Shown here: positions 39,449 through 48,482 of the stretch, in pieces
How positions within the stretch are numbered: position 1 is the stretch's first letter
How the letters are laid out: each line of letters starts with the position of its first letter
Assembly: GCA_944320975.1 (NCBI GenBank)
Contig: CALUJM010000015.1
Span: 1-58,545 of the forward strand
Length of the DNA stretch: 58,545 bases
Reading direction: 5' to 3'
Source: an uncultured Atopobiaceae bacterium
GTDB taxonomy: Bacteria > Actinomycetota > Coriobacteriia > Coriobacteriales > Atopobiaceae
The notes under the pieces: model-generated
Databases searched by the model: none
What the model saw: only the letters and a program-made list of their open reading frames with translations
What the model was told of the DNA's origin: nothing
Made by a program: the position numbers and the translations under genes

Positions 39449-40141
39449 TTAGGCGAGCGTAGCCGTGCACCGCTGCGGGCGTCCGCCGAGAAGGACCTCG
39501 GTCAGCTCCTCCGGCGTGTCCACGAAGGTCGTCGCGCCGGCGCGGACGAGCTCATCGCGCGTGCGGAAGCCCCACGTGCACGAGAGGCACGGGCAGCCCA
39601 CGTTCGCCGCCGTCTGCACGTCGACCTCGGAGTCGCCAATGTAGACCATGCCGTCGCGGCCGCGGCCCATGCGCGCGAGCGCGGCCTCCACCATGGCGGG
39701 TGCGGGCTTTTTGGAGATGCCTGCGGCCTCGTTCTCGCCCAGGACTGCGTCGAAGGTTCCCGGGAACTGCCGCTCCACGAGCTCCTGCACGGCGAAGTCC
39801 GCCTTGTTGGAGACCACCGCGAGCGCGACGCCGGCCGCGCGCAGGCGCTCGAGCATCTCGGGGATGCCGGGGTAGGGGCCGGTGTGGTCCTCGCAGTGCG
39901 CGCCGTAGTGGCGCTTGAAGTCCTCGAGCACCGCGGCCTCGACGTCTGCCGGGGTCCCGGCGGGCACGGCGCGGTGGATGAGCAGGGCGATCCCGTTGCC
40001 CACGAAGCGGCGCACGTGCTCGATGGGGTGCGCGGGCATCCCGTGCGCGGCGAGCGCGGCGTTGGTTGAGATGGTGAGGTCCTCGAGCGTGTTCAGCAGG
40101 GTCCCGTCGAGGTCGAAGACGGCGGTCTTGTAGGCAGGCAT
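39449..40141 (-). CDS. HAD hydrolase, phosphoglycolate phosphatase-like
   Basis: The 230-residue protein has HAD motif I (FDLDGTLLNT), motif II (VVSNK), motif III lysine (KKPAPAMVE) and motif IV (YIGDSEVDVQTAANVG), with a helical cap between I and II. This is the Gph/PGP subclass that removes phosphate from 2-phosphoglycolate or similar small compounds. The last residues are encoded beside GAGAAGGAC (39488). The gene stands alone between two minus-strand genes. Substrate is open. Confidence 0.88.
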   Translation of the reverse strand: MPAYKTAVFDLDGTLLNTLEDLTISTNAALAAHGMPAHPIEHVRRFVGNGIALLIHRAVPAGTPADVEAAVLEDFKRHYGAHCEDHTGPYPGIPEMLERLRAAGVALAVVSNKADFAVQELVERQFPGTFDAVLGENEAAGISKKPAPAMVEAALARMGRGRDGMVYIGDSEVDVQTAANVGCPCLSCTWGFRTRDELVRAGATTFVDTPEELTEVLLGGRPQRCTATLA

Positions 40142-40220
40142 GTGCGCTCCTTCGCTTGGCCCGTTCTGGCCGCAGGCTAGGGTAGCACGTCGGGGTCGGC
40201 GGCGCTCGTCCGGCGCGCGG

Positions 40221-40523
40221 CTACTTCTTGCCGGGGTCGCCCGCGGTACCGTCCTGGGCGTCGTATTCGACGAGGCAGCGCGGCGGGGCGTCGTCGAGCC
40301 CGAAGAAGAGGTCCGTGAGGGGGACGTTGAGCCCGTCGGCGATCTTCACGAGCACGTCGAGCGTGACGTTGTTCCTGCCCCTGATGAGCCGGTTGAGATG
40401 GGAGCGGTCGATGCCGACCATGTTCGCGAAGGTGGTCTGGCTGAGACCCTTGTCATGGCAGAGCCTGCCGACGTTGCCGCCGACATGCGCGCGAACGATC
40501 TTGCAGGCATCCACAGTATCCAT
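40221..40523 (-). CDS. XRE-family transcriptional regulator
   Basis: The 100-residue protein has an HTH_3 domain at about residues 8-70: GRLCHDKGLSQTTFANMVGI and SHLNRLIRGRNNVTLDVLVKIA, then DGLNVPLTDLFFG. The C-terminal 25 residues are polar. Many such one-domain regulators sense through a partner. Its start lies 307 bases from aspS, in a region with GAGAAGGAC (40639) and a possible aspS -10 (TACAAT, 40731). No target is visible. Confidence 0.88.
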   Translation of the reverse strand: MDTVDACKIVRAHVGGNVGRLCHDKGLSQTTFANMVGIDRSHLNRLIRGRNNVTLDVLVKIADGLNVPLTDLFFGLDDAPPRCLVEYDAQDGTAGDPGKK

Positions 40524-40831
40524 GCGCTCAAGGCTACAGAGCGCGTTCAGGAAAGCTGTGGGACATACGCCACAAAATGCGAGTTTGGGGCGGGCAGGGG
40601 GAGCGGCGCCGGGCGATAAGGACGGTCTCGCCGGGAGAGAAGGACGGGCGAGAAGGGCGGGCGCCCCGGGCGCCGCCGCTGCGTTTATTGTGTTCAGGTT
40701 ACGCGAGCTCGCCGCCGCCGCCGCGCGTAGTACAATCGGCCCCGCTGCGTCGCTCGCCGTCTACGCGCGTCGCGGCCATCCGGCAGTCGCCGCCCGTACG
40801 ACACGGGGCGGCAGGACGAGAAAGGCGACAT

Positions 40832-42601
40832 ATGGATTCGCACACCATGCACACCCACACCTGCGGCGAGCTGCGCCGCGAGCACATCGGCCAGACGGTC
40901 ACGCTGACCGGCTGGGTCTGGCACCGCCGCGACCACGGCGGCCTCATCTTTGTTGACCTGCGCGACCGCGACGGCGTGACGCAGGTCTCCTTCGACCCCG
41001 AGCACTCCGGGGGCGAGGCCTTCCACGCCGCCGAGACCATCCGCTCCGAGTGGCCCATCAAGGTCACCGGCGTCGTGCGCGAGCGCCCCGAGGGGATGGA
41101 GAACGCCAAGCTCGCGACCGGCGAGATCGAGGTCCTCATCGACCAGATCGTGGTCCTCAACTCCTCCAAGACGCCGCCCTTCCAGATCGAGGACCATGTG
41201 GACACCTCCGAGGACGTGCGCCTGCGCTACCGCTACCTCGACCTGCGCCGTCCCCGCATGATGGCCAACCTGAAGCTGCGCTCCGACTTCACCTTCGCGC
41301 TGCGCGAGGCGCTGCACAACCGCGACTTCATGGAGGTCGAGACGCCGGCCCTCTTCAAGTCCACGCCCGAGGGCGCGCGCGACTTCCTCGTGCCGTCCCG
41401 CACCCAGCCGGGCCACTTCTACGCCCTGCCGCAGTCCCCGCAGCTCCTGAAGCAGCTGCTCATGGTCGGCGGCGTGGAGCGCTACTACCAGGTCGCCAAG
41501 TGCTTCCGCGACGAGGACCTGCGCGCCGACCGCCAGCCCGAGTTCACTCAGGTGGACATCGAGATGAGCTTCGTCGAGCAGGACGACGTCATGGGCGCGC
41601 TCGAGGACGTGCTGGCCGACGCCTTCGGCCGCATGGGCGTCGAGATGCCCACGCCGCTGCGCCGCCTGGACTACTGGGACGCGATGGACACCTACGGCTC
41701 CGACAAGCCCGACACCCGCTTTGGCATGGAGCTCCACGACGTGACGTCGATCTTCTCGGCCTCCAAGTTCAAGCTCTTTGCGAGCGCCGCCGCCACGGAG
41801 GGCCAGTACGTCAAGGCCATCAACGCCAAGGGCGCCGGCGCCTGGCCGCGCGCGCAGATCGACAAGCTCGCCAACGTGGCCGCCGAGTTTGGCGCCAAGG
41901 GCCTGGCATGGATCGCCTTCCGTGAGGACGGCTCCGTCAACAGCCCGATCGTCAAGTTCTTCTCTGACGAGGAGATGGCGGCGCTGCGCGAGGAGATGGG
42001 CGTCGAGCTGGGCGACCTCGTGATGTTTGCCGTGGCCGACCGCAAGGGCGCCGACGAGATTCTCGGCGGCATGCGTCTGCACATGGCAAATGCGCTGAAC
42101 GTGCCGCGCGAGGGCCACGACTTCCTCTGGGTCGTGAACTTCCCGCTCTTCCACTGGGACGACGAGGCCAAGCGCTACGAGGCCGAGCACCAGCCCTTCA
42201 CGCTGCCGACCGAGCTCGACGTCGAGAAGATCAAGGCCGACCCGCTCCTCATTGGCTCGGCCACCTATGACTTCGTCATGGACGGCTGCGAGGCGGGCGG
42301 CGGCGGCATGCGCATCCACAACTCGCAGATGCAGCTCGACATGCTCGAGCTCATGGGCTTCTCGATCGAGGGCGCCCGCGAGCAGTTTGGCTTCCTGATG
42401 GACGCGCTCGAGTTTGGCGCGCCCCCGATGGGCGGCTTTGCGCTCGGCCTCGACCGCGTGTGCATGCTGCTCGCCGGCGAGGACTCGATCCGCGACGTCA
42501 TGGCCTTCCCCAAGACGTCCTCGGGCTCCGACCTCATGTCCGATGCCCCGAGCGAGGTCTCGGGCAAGCAGCTCAAGGAGGTCTCCCTCCGCCTCCTGTA
42601 A
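40832..42601 (+). CDS. aspS: Aspartyl-tRNA synthetase
   Basis: The 589-residue protein starts at ATG 40832 with AAAGG upstream. It has an OB-fold anticodon domain (VTLTGWVWHRRDHGGLIFVDLRD), motif 1 (FMEVETPALFKSTPEGARDF), motif 2 (YYQVAKCFRDEDLRADRQPEFTQ), a GAD insertion, and motif 3 (GGFALGLDRVCMLL). Length and the GAD domain match the bacterial type. It charges tRNA-Asp and perhaps tRNA-Asn if the indirect route is used; no gatCAB is in view. The stop codon merges into a GGGGACAGGCCCC repeat. Confidence 0.98.
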   Translation: MDSHTMHTHTCGELRREHIGQTVTLTGWVWHRRDHGGLIFVDLRDRDGVTQVSFDPEHSGGEAFHAAETIRSEWPIKVTGVVRERPEGMENAKLATGEIEVLIDQIVVLNSSKTPPFQIEDHVDTSEDVRLRYRYLDLRRPRMMANLKLRSDFTFALREALHNRDFMEVETPALFKSTPEGARDFLVPSRTQPGHFYALPQSPQLLKQLLMVGGVERYYQVAKCFRDEDLRADRQPEFTQVDIEMSFVEQDDVMGALEDVLADAFGRMGVEMPTPLRRLDYWDAMDTYGSDKPDTRFGMELHDVTSIFSASKFKLFASAAATEGQYVKAINAKGAGAWPRAQIDKLANVAAEFGAKGLAWIAFREDGSVNSPIVKFFSDEEMAALREEMGVELGDLVMFAVADRKGADEILGGMRLHMANALNVPREGHDFLWVVNFPLFHWDDEAKRYEAEHQPFTLPTELDVEKIKADPLLIGSATYDFVMDGCEAGGGGMRIHNSQMQLDMLELMGFSIEGAREQFGFLMDALEFGAPPMGGFALGLDRVCMLLAGEDSIRDVMAFPKTSSGSDLMSDAPSEVSGKQLKEVSLRLL

Positions 42602-42637
42602 ATTGGGGACAGGCCCCAATTGACAGAAAAGTTTGAT
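42601..42637. repeat. AATTGGGGACAGGCCCCAATT palindrome after aspS
   Basis: AATTGGGGACAGGCCCCAATT with the GACAGAAAAGTTTGATGT tail seen at 1510 is half of the double-palindrome family. A partial GTGACAATT-type arm (CCAATTGGGACAGGTTGGAT and TTGTCACAC) follows at 42684-42710. Confidence 0.85.
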
Positions 42638-42724
42638 GTCGGGCCCGTCTCCGCCACGTGCGGGGGCGGGTCCGAACGTGTGCCAATTGGGACAGGTTGG
42701 ATTGTCACACGCCCGAGAAGAACC

Positions 42725-42752
42725 TTGACACGTCGACGCTTCGGCGTATTCT
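42725..42752 (+). promoter_or_regulatory. Promoter of the MarR/ABC exporter operon
   Basis: TTGACA (42725-42730), 16 bases, TATTCT (42747-42752). GAGAAGAAC (42715) lies just upstream. Confidence 0.7.
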
Positions 42753-42766
42753 TGCTGGGACAACAG

Positions 42767-42778
42767 TTGACATGTCAA
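42767..42778. promoter_or_regulatory. TTGACATGTCAA operator
   Basis: A perfect 12-base palindrome at about +8 to +20, just before the MarR gene, suited to autorepression by the MarR protein. Confidence 0.65.
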
Positions 42779-42787
42779 GGAGTAGTG

Positions 42788-43243
42788 ATGGCAGAGCCCG
42801 GAGCGTCCCTCGAGGACTTCCACATGCGCCTGATGCGCGCCTTCCACGCGCAGCGCATCTACCTGCGTCCCAAGGTCGACGAGCTGGGCCTCGGCCCCGG
42901 CCAGCCCAAGCTGCTTGTCTACCTCGCCGTCCACGGGCCGTCGAGCCAGCGCGAGCTCGCCGCGTTCTTCGAGTGCGACCCGGGCGCGGTCTCCCGCATG
43001 CTCGACTCGCTGGAGCGCGCCGGCTTCGTGACCTCGGCGCCCGGGCGCGACCGCCGCACCAAGGTCGCCGAGCTCACGGAGGCGGGCCGCGTCGCGGCGC
43101 GCGCCTGGGACGAGGTCTGCGCTGCCGAGCAGGACGTCATGCTCGCGGGCTTCACCGCCGAGGAGCGCGCCGCCTTCGCCGACCTTCTCGGCCGCGCCCG
43201 CGAAAACCTCTGGCAGGCGATCGACGGGCGGGGGGAGCGCTGA
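42788..43243 (+). CDS. MarR-family regulator
   Basis: The 151-residue protein is a MarR-type winged helix: LGPGQPKLLVYLAVHGPSSQ, RELAAFFECDPGAVSRMLDS and GFVTSAPGRDRRTKVAELTEAG with the wing arginines. AAGGAG lies before the ATG at 42788. Its stop overlaps the next start (TGATG), so it is coupled to the exporter genes it probably represses via TTGACATGTCAA. Inducers of such systems are often toxic aromatics or drugs. Confidence 0.93.
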   Translation: MAEPGASLEDFHMRLMRAFHAQRIYLRPKVDELGLGPGQPKLLVYLAVHGPSSQRELAAFFECDPGAVSRMLDSLERAGFVTSAPGRDRRTKVAELTEAGRVAARAWDEVCAAEQDVMLAGFTAEERAAFADLLGRARENLWQAIDGRGER

Positions 43244-44982
43244 TGGACGGGGTGCGCCTCATCGCCCGCTACCTGGGCCCCTATCGCCGAGACTTCCTCG
43301 TGGCCGTGCTCTGCGTGGCCGTGGAGACGTCGCTCGAGCTCGTCATCCCGATGCTCATGGCAAACGTCGTCGACGACGGCATCCTCGCGGGCGATCTCGA
43401 CGCCGTCATCATGAACGGCGGCCTGATGCTGGTCTTCTCGTTCTTCTCGCTTGCCCTGGGCTTTCTCTACGCGCGCTTCTCGGCCCGGGCCGCCATGGGG
43501 CTGGGCGCCCGCCTGCGCGAGGCCGAGTACGCCCACGTGCAGGAGTTCTCCTTCGCCAACCTCGACGACTTCGAGAGCTCCTCGCTGGTGACGCGCCTCA
43601 CGACCGACGTCACCGTGATCCAGAACGCCCTGGTCTCGGGCACCCGCCCGCTCGTGCGCGGCCCCGTGATCCTGGTCATGGGCCTGATCTTTGCGGCGGT
43701 CATGTCCGCCGAGCTCGCCGTGGTCTTCTTCGTGGTGATGCCGGTCCTCGCCGTGGCGATGTTTTTCGTGGTGCGGCGCGTGGGCCCGCTCTATCGCGTG
43801 CTCCAGGGCGCGATGGACCAGCTCAACGACGCCCTGCAGGAGGACCTCGCCGCCATCCGCGTGATCAAGGCCTACGTCCGCGAGGGCCACGTCGCCGAGC
43901 GCTTCGAGGCCGTGAACGGGCGGCTCGCCTCGACGGCCACGCGCACCTTCCGCACCGCCGTGCTCAACACGCCCATCTTCCAGGGGACGATGTACACCAC
44001 CTGCGTTGCCATCCTCTGGTTTGGCGGTCAGATGATCCTCGCCGGGACGCTTCAGGTGGGCACCTTCACCGGCTTCATGAGCTACGTGCTGCAGATCGTG
44101 AACTCGCTCATGATGATCTCCAACGTCTTCTTGCTGCTCGCCCGCGCGGTGACGAGCGTCGAGCGCGTGGGCGAGGTGCTCGACGAGCGACCCACCATCG
44201 CCTCGCCCGAGCGCGCGCTGGCGGAGGTCCCGGACGGCTCGGTCCGCTTTGACCACGTGTGCTTCAAGTACGCCCAGGATGCCGAGAAGAACGTGCTCGA
44301 GGACATCTGCCTCGACCTGCCGGCGGGGTCGACCGTCGGGATCCTCGGCGGCACCGGCTCGGGCAAGACCACGCTCGTGCAGCTCGTCGCGCGCCTCTAC
44401 GACGCGACCTCGGGGGTCGTGAGCGTGGGCGGGCACGACGTGCGCGCCTACGACCTCGCCGCCCTGCGCGACGCGGTGGGCGTGGTGCTGCAGAAGAACG
44501 TGCTCTTCTCGGGAACCGTCCGCGAGAACCTCGCCTGGGGCGACCCCGCGGCGACCGACGAGCAGATGCTCGAGGCGTGCCGGCTCGCCTGTGCCGACGA
44601 GTTCCTCGACCGCATCGGCGGCCTCGACGGCGACCTCGGACAAGGCGGGGCGGGCGTCTCCGGCGGCCAGCGCCAGCGCCTGTGCATCGCGCGCGCCCTG
44701 CTCAAGCACCCGCGCGTCCTGATCTTCGACGACTCCACGAGCGCCGTGGACATGGCCACGGACGCCAAGATCCGCGCCAACCTCGCCGGGCTTTCGGACG
44801 TGACCAAGATCGTGATCGCGCAGCGCGTGGCCTCCGTGATGGACTCCGACCTGATCGTCGTGCTCGACGAGGGGCTCGTCCATGCGGTCGGCACCCACGA
44901 GGAGCTTCTTTCCGGCGACACCATCTATCAGGAGATCTACGAGTCCCAGGTGGGCTCGGGGATCAGCGGGGAGGTGGCGTAG
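43243..44982 (+). CDS. ABC exporter half, degenerate-site subunit
   Basis: The 579-residue protein has six membrane helices (about residues 15-300) and an ATPase domain with Walker A (GGTGSGKTT), the signature (VSGGQRQRL) and Walker B (VLIFDDSTSAVD). Aspartate replaces the catalytic glutamate after Walker B, which marks the degenerate partner in heterodimeric exporters such as TM287/288 or BmrCD. The next gene has the intact site. GAGAAGAAC lies in frame at 44284. It is coupled to the MarR gene by a one-base stop/start overlap. Confidence 0.92.
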   Translation: MDGVRLIARYLGPYRRDFLVAVLCVAVETSLELVIPMLMANVVDDGILAGDLDAVIMNGGLMLVFSFFSLALGFLYARFSARAAMGLGARLREAEYAHVQEFSFANLDDFESSSLVTRLTTDVTVIQNALVSGTRPLVRGPVILVMGLIFAAVMSAELAVVFFVVMPVLAVAMFFVVRRVGPLYRVLQGAMDQLNDALQEDLAAIRVIKAYVREGHVAERFEAVNGRLASTATRTFRTAVLNTPIFQGTMYTTCVAILWFGGQMILAGTLQVGTFTGFMSYVLQIVNSLMMISNVFLLLARAVTSVERVGEVLDERPTIASPERALAEVPDGSVRFDHVCFKYAQDAEKNVLEDICLDLPAGSTVGILGGTGSGKTTLVQLVARLYDATSGVVSVGGHDVRAYDLAALRDAVGVVLQKNVLFSGTVRENLAWGDPAATDEQMLEACRLACADEFLDRIGGLDGDLGQGGAGVSGGQRQRLCIARALLKHPRVLIFDDSTSAVDMATDAKIRANLAGLSDVTKIVIAQRVASVMDSDLIVVLDEGLVHAVGTHEELLSGDTIYQEIYESQVGSGISGEVA

Positions 44983-46821
44983 ATGCCCGCGCGCCAGACC
45001 GCCGCGCCCGCGCGGCCCAAGAACCTGCTCACGACCCTGCGCCAACTGCTCGGCTACATGAGTCACGCGCGCTGGCGCCTGCTCGTGGTGGCGGTGCTCG
45101 TCTGCGTGGCGGGCCTCGCCAACCTCGTGGGCACCTTCATGATCAAGCCCGTGGTCAACGCCGTGGGGGAGGGCGACTACGAGGGATTTGTGCGGCTCGT
45201 CGGGATCACGGCCGTCATCTACGTGCTGGGCGTGGCGTCGGCGGCCGGCTACACGCAGACGATGGTGCGCGCCGCGCAGAAGGTCGTCTTTGACATCCGG
45301 CGCGACCTCTTCGCCCACATCGAGCGGCTGCCGCTCTCCTTCTTCGACCGCACGCGTCACGGCGACGTGATGAGCTACTTCACCAACGACGTGGACACGG
45401 TCTCCGAGGCGCTCAACAACAGCTTCGCCAACCTCGTGCAGGCGGCGGTGCAGATCGTGGGCACGCTCACGCTCCTGCTGGTCCTGGACTGGCGCCTCAC
45501 GCTGATCACGGTTGCCTGCGACGCCGCCATCGCGCTCTACGTGCGGTTCTCGGGTGGTCGCAGCAGGAGGTTCTTCTCGCGCCAGCAGGCCGAGCTCGGC
45601 GGGCTCGACGGCTACGTTGAGGAGATGATCTCCGGGCAGAAGGTCGTCAAGGTGTTCAACCACGAGGCAGCCAACCTCGAGCGCTTCCGCGGCCTCAACG
45701 AGCGGCTGCGCGAGGCGGGTACCTCGGCGCAGGCGTACGCCTCCACGATGGTGCCGGTGACGGTGTGCGTGGGCTACGTCAACTACGCGATCGTGACCAT
45801 CGTGGGCGCGCTGCTCGCGCTGGGCGGCTCGATGGACGTGGGGTCGCTCGCGAGCTACCTCGTCTTCGTGCGCCAGGCGGTGGCGCCGATCAACCAGTTC
45901 ACGCAGCAGGGCAACTTTCTGCTGACGGCGCTCGCCGGCGCGGAGCGGATCTTCGCCGTGATGGAGCTCGCGCCCGAGGTGGACGAGGGCGTCGTGCGCC
46001 TGGAGCACGCAAACGACGTTGAGGCCGCGCGCGTGGCCGCGGGCGCCGCGGGCTGGGCGTGGCTGATCGACGGCGAGCACGTGCCGCTCCAGGGAGACGT
46101 GCGCTTCTACGACGTGGACTTTGGCTACGAGGAGGGGCAGACCGTGCTCGCGGGCCTCACGCTCTACGCCAAGCCGGGGCAGAAGATCGCCTTCGTGGGC
46201 TCCACGGGCGCGGGAAAGACCACGATCACCAACCTCATCAACCGCTTCTACGAGACGCGCTCCGGCGTGATCACCTACGACGGAATCGACGTGCGCGACA
46301 TCGAGAAGGCGAGCCTGCGCCGGTCCCTGGGCATCGTCCTTCAGGACACGCACCTCTTTGCGGGGACCATCGCCGACAACATCCGCTTCGGCAAGCTCGA
46401 TGCCACCGACGAGGAGGTGCGCGCGGCCGCCCGCGTGGCCAACGCCGACGGCTTCATCTCGCGTCTGCCGCGCGGCTACGACACGCCGATTGTGGCCGAC
46501 GGCGCCAACCTCTCCCAGGGGCAGCGCCAGCTTCTGGCCATCGCGCGGGCGGCCGTGGCGGACCCGCCGGTGCTCATCCTCGACGAGGCCACCTCGAGCA
46601 TCGACACGCGCACCGAGGCGCTCATCCAGCGCGGCATGGACGGCCTCATGGCCGGGCGCACGGTCTTCGTGATCGCGCACCGGCTTTCGACAGTGCGCAA
46701 CGCCGATGCCATCATGGTGCTCGAGCACGGGCGGATCGTGGAGCGCGGCACGCACGAGGAGCTTCTCGCCCTGCGCGGCGAGTACTGGCAGCTCTGGACG
46801 GGCGCCAAGGAGCTGGACTAG
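44983..46821 (+). CDS. ABC exporter half, catalytic-site subunit
   Basis: The 612-residue protein begins at the base after the previous stop. It has six membrane helices, a 30-residue loop before the ATPase (EHANDVEAARVAAGAAGWAW), Walker A (GSTGAGKTT), signature (LSQGQRQLL) and Walker B (VLILDEATSSID) with the catalytic glutamate. It should form a heterodimer with the 43243 protein. Family cargo includes drugs, lipids and peptides. A 450-base region without a gene follows. Confidence 0.94.
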   Translation: MPARQTAAPARPKNLLTTLRQLLGYMSHARWRLLVVAVLVCVAGLANLVGTFMIKPVVNAVGEGDYEGFVRLVGITAVIYVLGVASAAGYTQTMVRAAQKVVFDIRRDLFAHIERLPLSFFDRTRHGDVMSYFTNDVDTVSEALNNSFANLVQAAVQIVGTLTLLLVLDWRLTLITVACDAAIALYVRFSGGRSRRFFSRQQAELGGLDGYVEEMISGQKVVKVFNHEAANLERFRGLNERLREAGTSAQAYASTMVPVTVCVGYVNYAIVTIVGALLALGGSMDVGSLASYLVFVRQAVAPINQFTQQGNFLLTALAGAERIFAVMELAPEVDEGVVRLEHANDVEAARVAAGAAGWAWLIDGEHVPLQGDVRFYDVDFGYEEGQTVLAGLTLYAKPGQKIAFVGSTGAGKTTITNLINRFYETRSGVITYDGIDVRDIEKASLRRSLGIVLQDTHLFAGTIADNIRFGKLDATDEEVRAAARVANADGFISRLPRGYDTPIVADGANLSQGQRQLLAIARAAVADPPVLILDEATSSIDTRTEALIQRGMDGLMAGRTVFVIAHRLSTVRNADAIMVLEHGRIVERGTHEELLALRGEYWQLWTGAKELD

Positions 46822-46875
46822 GGGAGCGTGCCCGGGCGGGGCGCTGCCCGCGGCCGTGAGTGATGAGCCGCGACC

Positions 46876-46954
46876 GTTCTTCTCGGTTGTGTGCAAAACC
46901 TTTGATGCGGCGCCGGCCATTGCATCAAAGGTTTTGCACACAACCGAGAAGAAC
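46876..46954. repeat. 33-bp-arm hairpin with GTTCTTCTCGG at its ends
   Basis: GTTCTTCTCGGTTGTGTGCA... (46876-46908) and its exact complement (46922-46954) flank GGCGCCGGCCATT. Degenerate traces of the arm (CATCAAAGGTATTGCCCACA at 47020, ATTGCTCACA at 47088) follow. The 46957-47271 stretch holds no gene; a further GTTCTTCTCG is at 47178. Confidence 0.95.
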
Positions 46955-47271
46955 ATGCAGGAGCACGGCGATTTGGGGATGTGGGGGGAGTCGAAACTCC
47001 GCCGTGAGGCGTCGCGACATCAAAGGTATTGCCCACAACCTCGAAAAGAGGGTGCCAAACGCCCTCCATGTCAGCGCGCCGCGCGGAATTGCTCACAATC
47101 GGGGTTTTGCCGCAGAGGGGTACACGGTCGCCGCCCTGGTCAGCGCCTCCCTCGGGTGTACACTTCTCTCCTCAAACGTTCTTCTCGTCAAGTCGTTGAC
47201 CTGGGGAAGCCCGGGCGTTTGGAGTCCTGGGGCGCAGACGTTTCGCCAGGGGGCCGCCGAAGGAGGGTCGC

Positions 47272-47649
47272 ATGCTCGAGATGATGGCCGTCGCGGCGGG
47301 AGGGGCCGTGGGAAGCGTGGCGCGCTGGGCGCTGGGCCTTGCGCTCTCGGGGATGCTGCCGGGTCTTCCTGCGGGGACCTTCGTTGCCAACGTCATCGCT
47401 GGGCTGGTCATCGGGGTCGTCACCGGGGCGCATACCGTGGCGCCGCTGCCCGAGCCCGCGCGTCTGGCGCTCACGGTTGGCCTCTGCGGCGGCCTCTCGA
47501 CCTTCTCGACCTTCTCCAATGAGACGCTGCAGATGATCGAGGGTGGCAACGTCCCCGGCGCCGCGGCGAACATCGCGCTCAACGTGGGCACGTGCCTCGT
47601 CGCGGTGTGGGCGGGGACTCGTCTGGGCGGGGCGCTGGCCGCGGCATAA
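47272..47649 (+). CDS. crcB: CrcB/FluC fluoride channel
   Basis: The 125-residue protein has four membrane helices and the Fluc motifs: GGAVGSVARWALG, GTFVANVIAGLVIG (with the conserved Asn), and CGGLSTFSTFSNE with the Phe/Thr track. It works as a dual-topology dimer that expels fluoride. GAAGGAGGG precedes the ATG at 47272. I do not see a clear fluoride riboswitch upstream. It is a single copy here, so it would have to form a homodimer. Confidence 0.93.
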   Translation: MLEMMAVAAGGAVGSVARWALGLALSGMLPGLPAGTFVANVIAGLVIGVVTGAHTVAPLPEPARLALTVGLCGGLSTFSTFSNETLQMIEGGNVPGAAANIALNVGTCLVAVWAGTRLGGALAAA

Positions 47650-47656
47650 CATTGCA

Positions 47657-47719
47657 GACCGCGCACACCTTCCGTTTTTGAGGGGGAATCACCCGCAAAA
47701 CGGGAAGGTATGCGCGGTC
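47657..47719. repeat. GACCGCGCA inverted repeat
   Basis: GACCGCGCACACCTTCCGTTTT pairs with AAAACGGGAAGGTATGCGCGGTC apart from two mismatches, just before the flavin reductase-like gene. Confidence 0.85.
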
Positions 47720-47761
47720 GGCTCAGGTACACTCGGCTCCAGGACCGCGATCGGAGGGCAC

Positions 47762-48349
47762 ATGGCAAAGCAGACCTGGCAGGGCGGCAACATGCTCTAC
47801 CCGCTGCCGGCGGTGATGGTGAGCTGCGCAAACGCGGCAGGCGAGAAGGACATCGTCACGGTGGCGTGGGCAGGGACCGTCTGCACCAACCCGCCGATGC
47901 TCTCGATCTCCCTGCGGCCGGAGCGCCACAGCTATCACATCGTGCGCGAGTCCGGCGAGTTCGTGGTGAACCTCGTGACCGCGCGGCTTCAGCGCGCCTG
48001 CGACTGGTGCGGCGTGCGCTCCGGGCGCGACTACGACAAGTGGGCGGAGTGCCGCCTCACGCCCGCCCCGGCGACGACGCTCGAGCTGGCGCCGGCCATC
48101 GCGGAGTCGCCGGTGAGCATCGAGTGCCGCGTGCGCGACGTGCTGGAGCTGGGGAGCCACCACCTGTTCCTGGCAGACGTCACCGCCGTGCAGGTGGAGG
48201 ACGCGCTGCTCGACGACCGCGGGCGGCTCGACCTTGCCCGCGCCGGCCTCACCGCGTACAGCCACGGCGAGTACTTCGAGCTGGGACGGCGCATCGGGAC
48301 GTTTGGCTACTCCGTGCGCAAGCGGCCCGCGAGGGGCGGCCGCCGCTAG
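47762..48349 (+). CDS. Flavin reductase-like FMN-binding protein
   Basis: The 195-residue protein matches the flavin reductase-like domain: YPLPAVMVSCANAAGEKDIV, AWAGTVCTNPPMLSISLRPE, SYHIVRESGEFVVNLV and SIECRVRDVLELGSHHLFLA. These proteins bind FMN and reduce flavins or act as small redox carriers. GGAGGG precedes the ATG at 47762. GAGAAGGAC lies in frame (47845). No operon partner is evident; the flippase downstream is on the other strand. Confidence 0.9.
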   Translation: MAKQTWQGGNMLYPLPAVMVSCANAAGEKDIVTVAWAGTVCTNPPMLSISLRPERHSYHIVRESGEFVVNLVTARLQRACDWCGVRSGRDYDKWAECRLTPAPATTLELAPAIAESPVSIECRVRDVLELGSHHLFLADVTAVQVEDALLDDRGRLDLARAGLTAYSHGEYFELGRRIGTFGYSVRKRPARGGRR

Positions 48350-48373
48350 CGTTTTCTGCGACCGGAGCAAAAT

Positions 48374-48444
48374 AACGCGCACAGTTTGACTTTCGCGCAT
48401 ATTTTATCTGGGAATATATGATGTGAAAACAAACCGTGCGCGTT
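48374..48444. repeat. AACGCGCACAGTTTG inverted repeat, copy 2
   Basis: Same ends as 33067-33137 (right end CAAACCGTGCGCGTT); the interior differs (ATATTTTATCTGGGAATATAT). Confidence 0.88.
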
Positions 48445-48482
48445 AATTGGGCCCGGCCGCCGGCCGGCCGGCGCCGGCGCCG

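Noticed and set aside
42919..46956. Very long minus-strand open frame opposite the MarR and ABC exporter genes
   Set aside because: High-GC shadow: the protein is rich in His/Glu/Arg repeats with no domain, while the plus strand has full ABC and MarR families.
47187..47271. Fluoride riboswitch before crcB
   Set aside because: The expected GGCGATGG opening and CTGATGACTTCT-like conserved text are not there.
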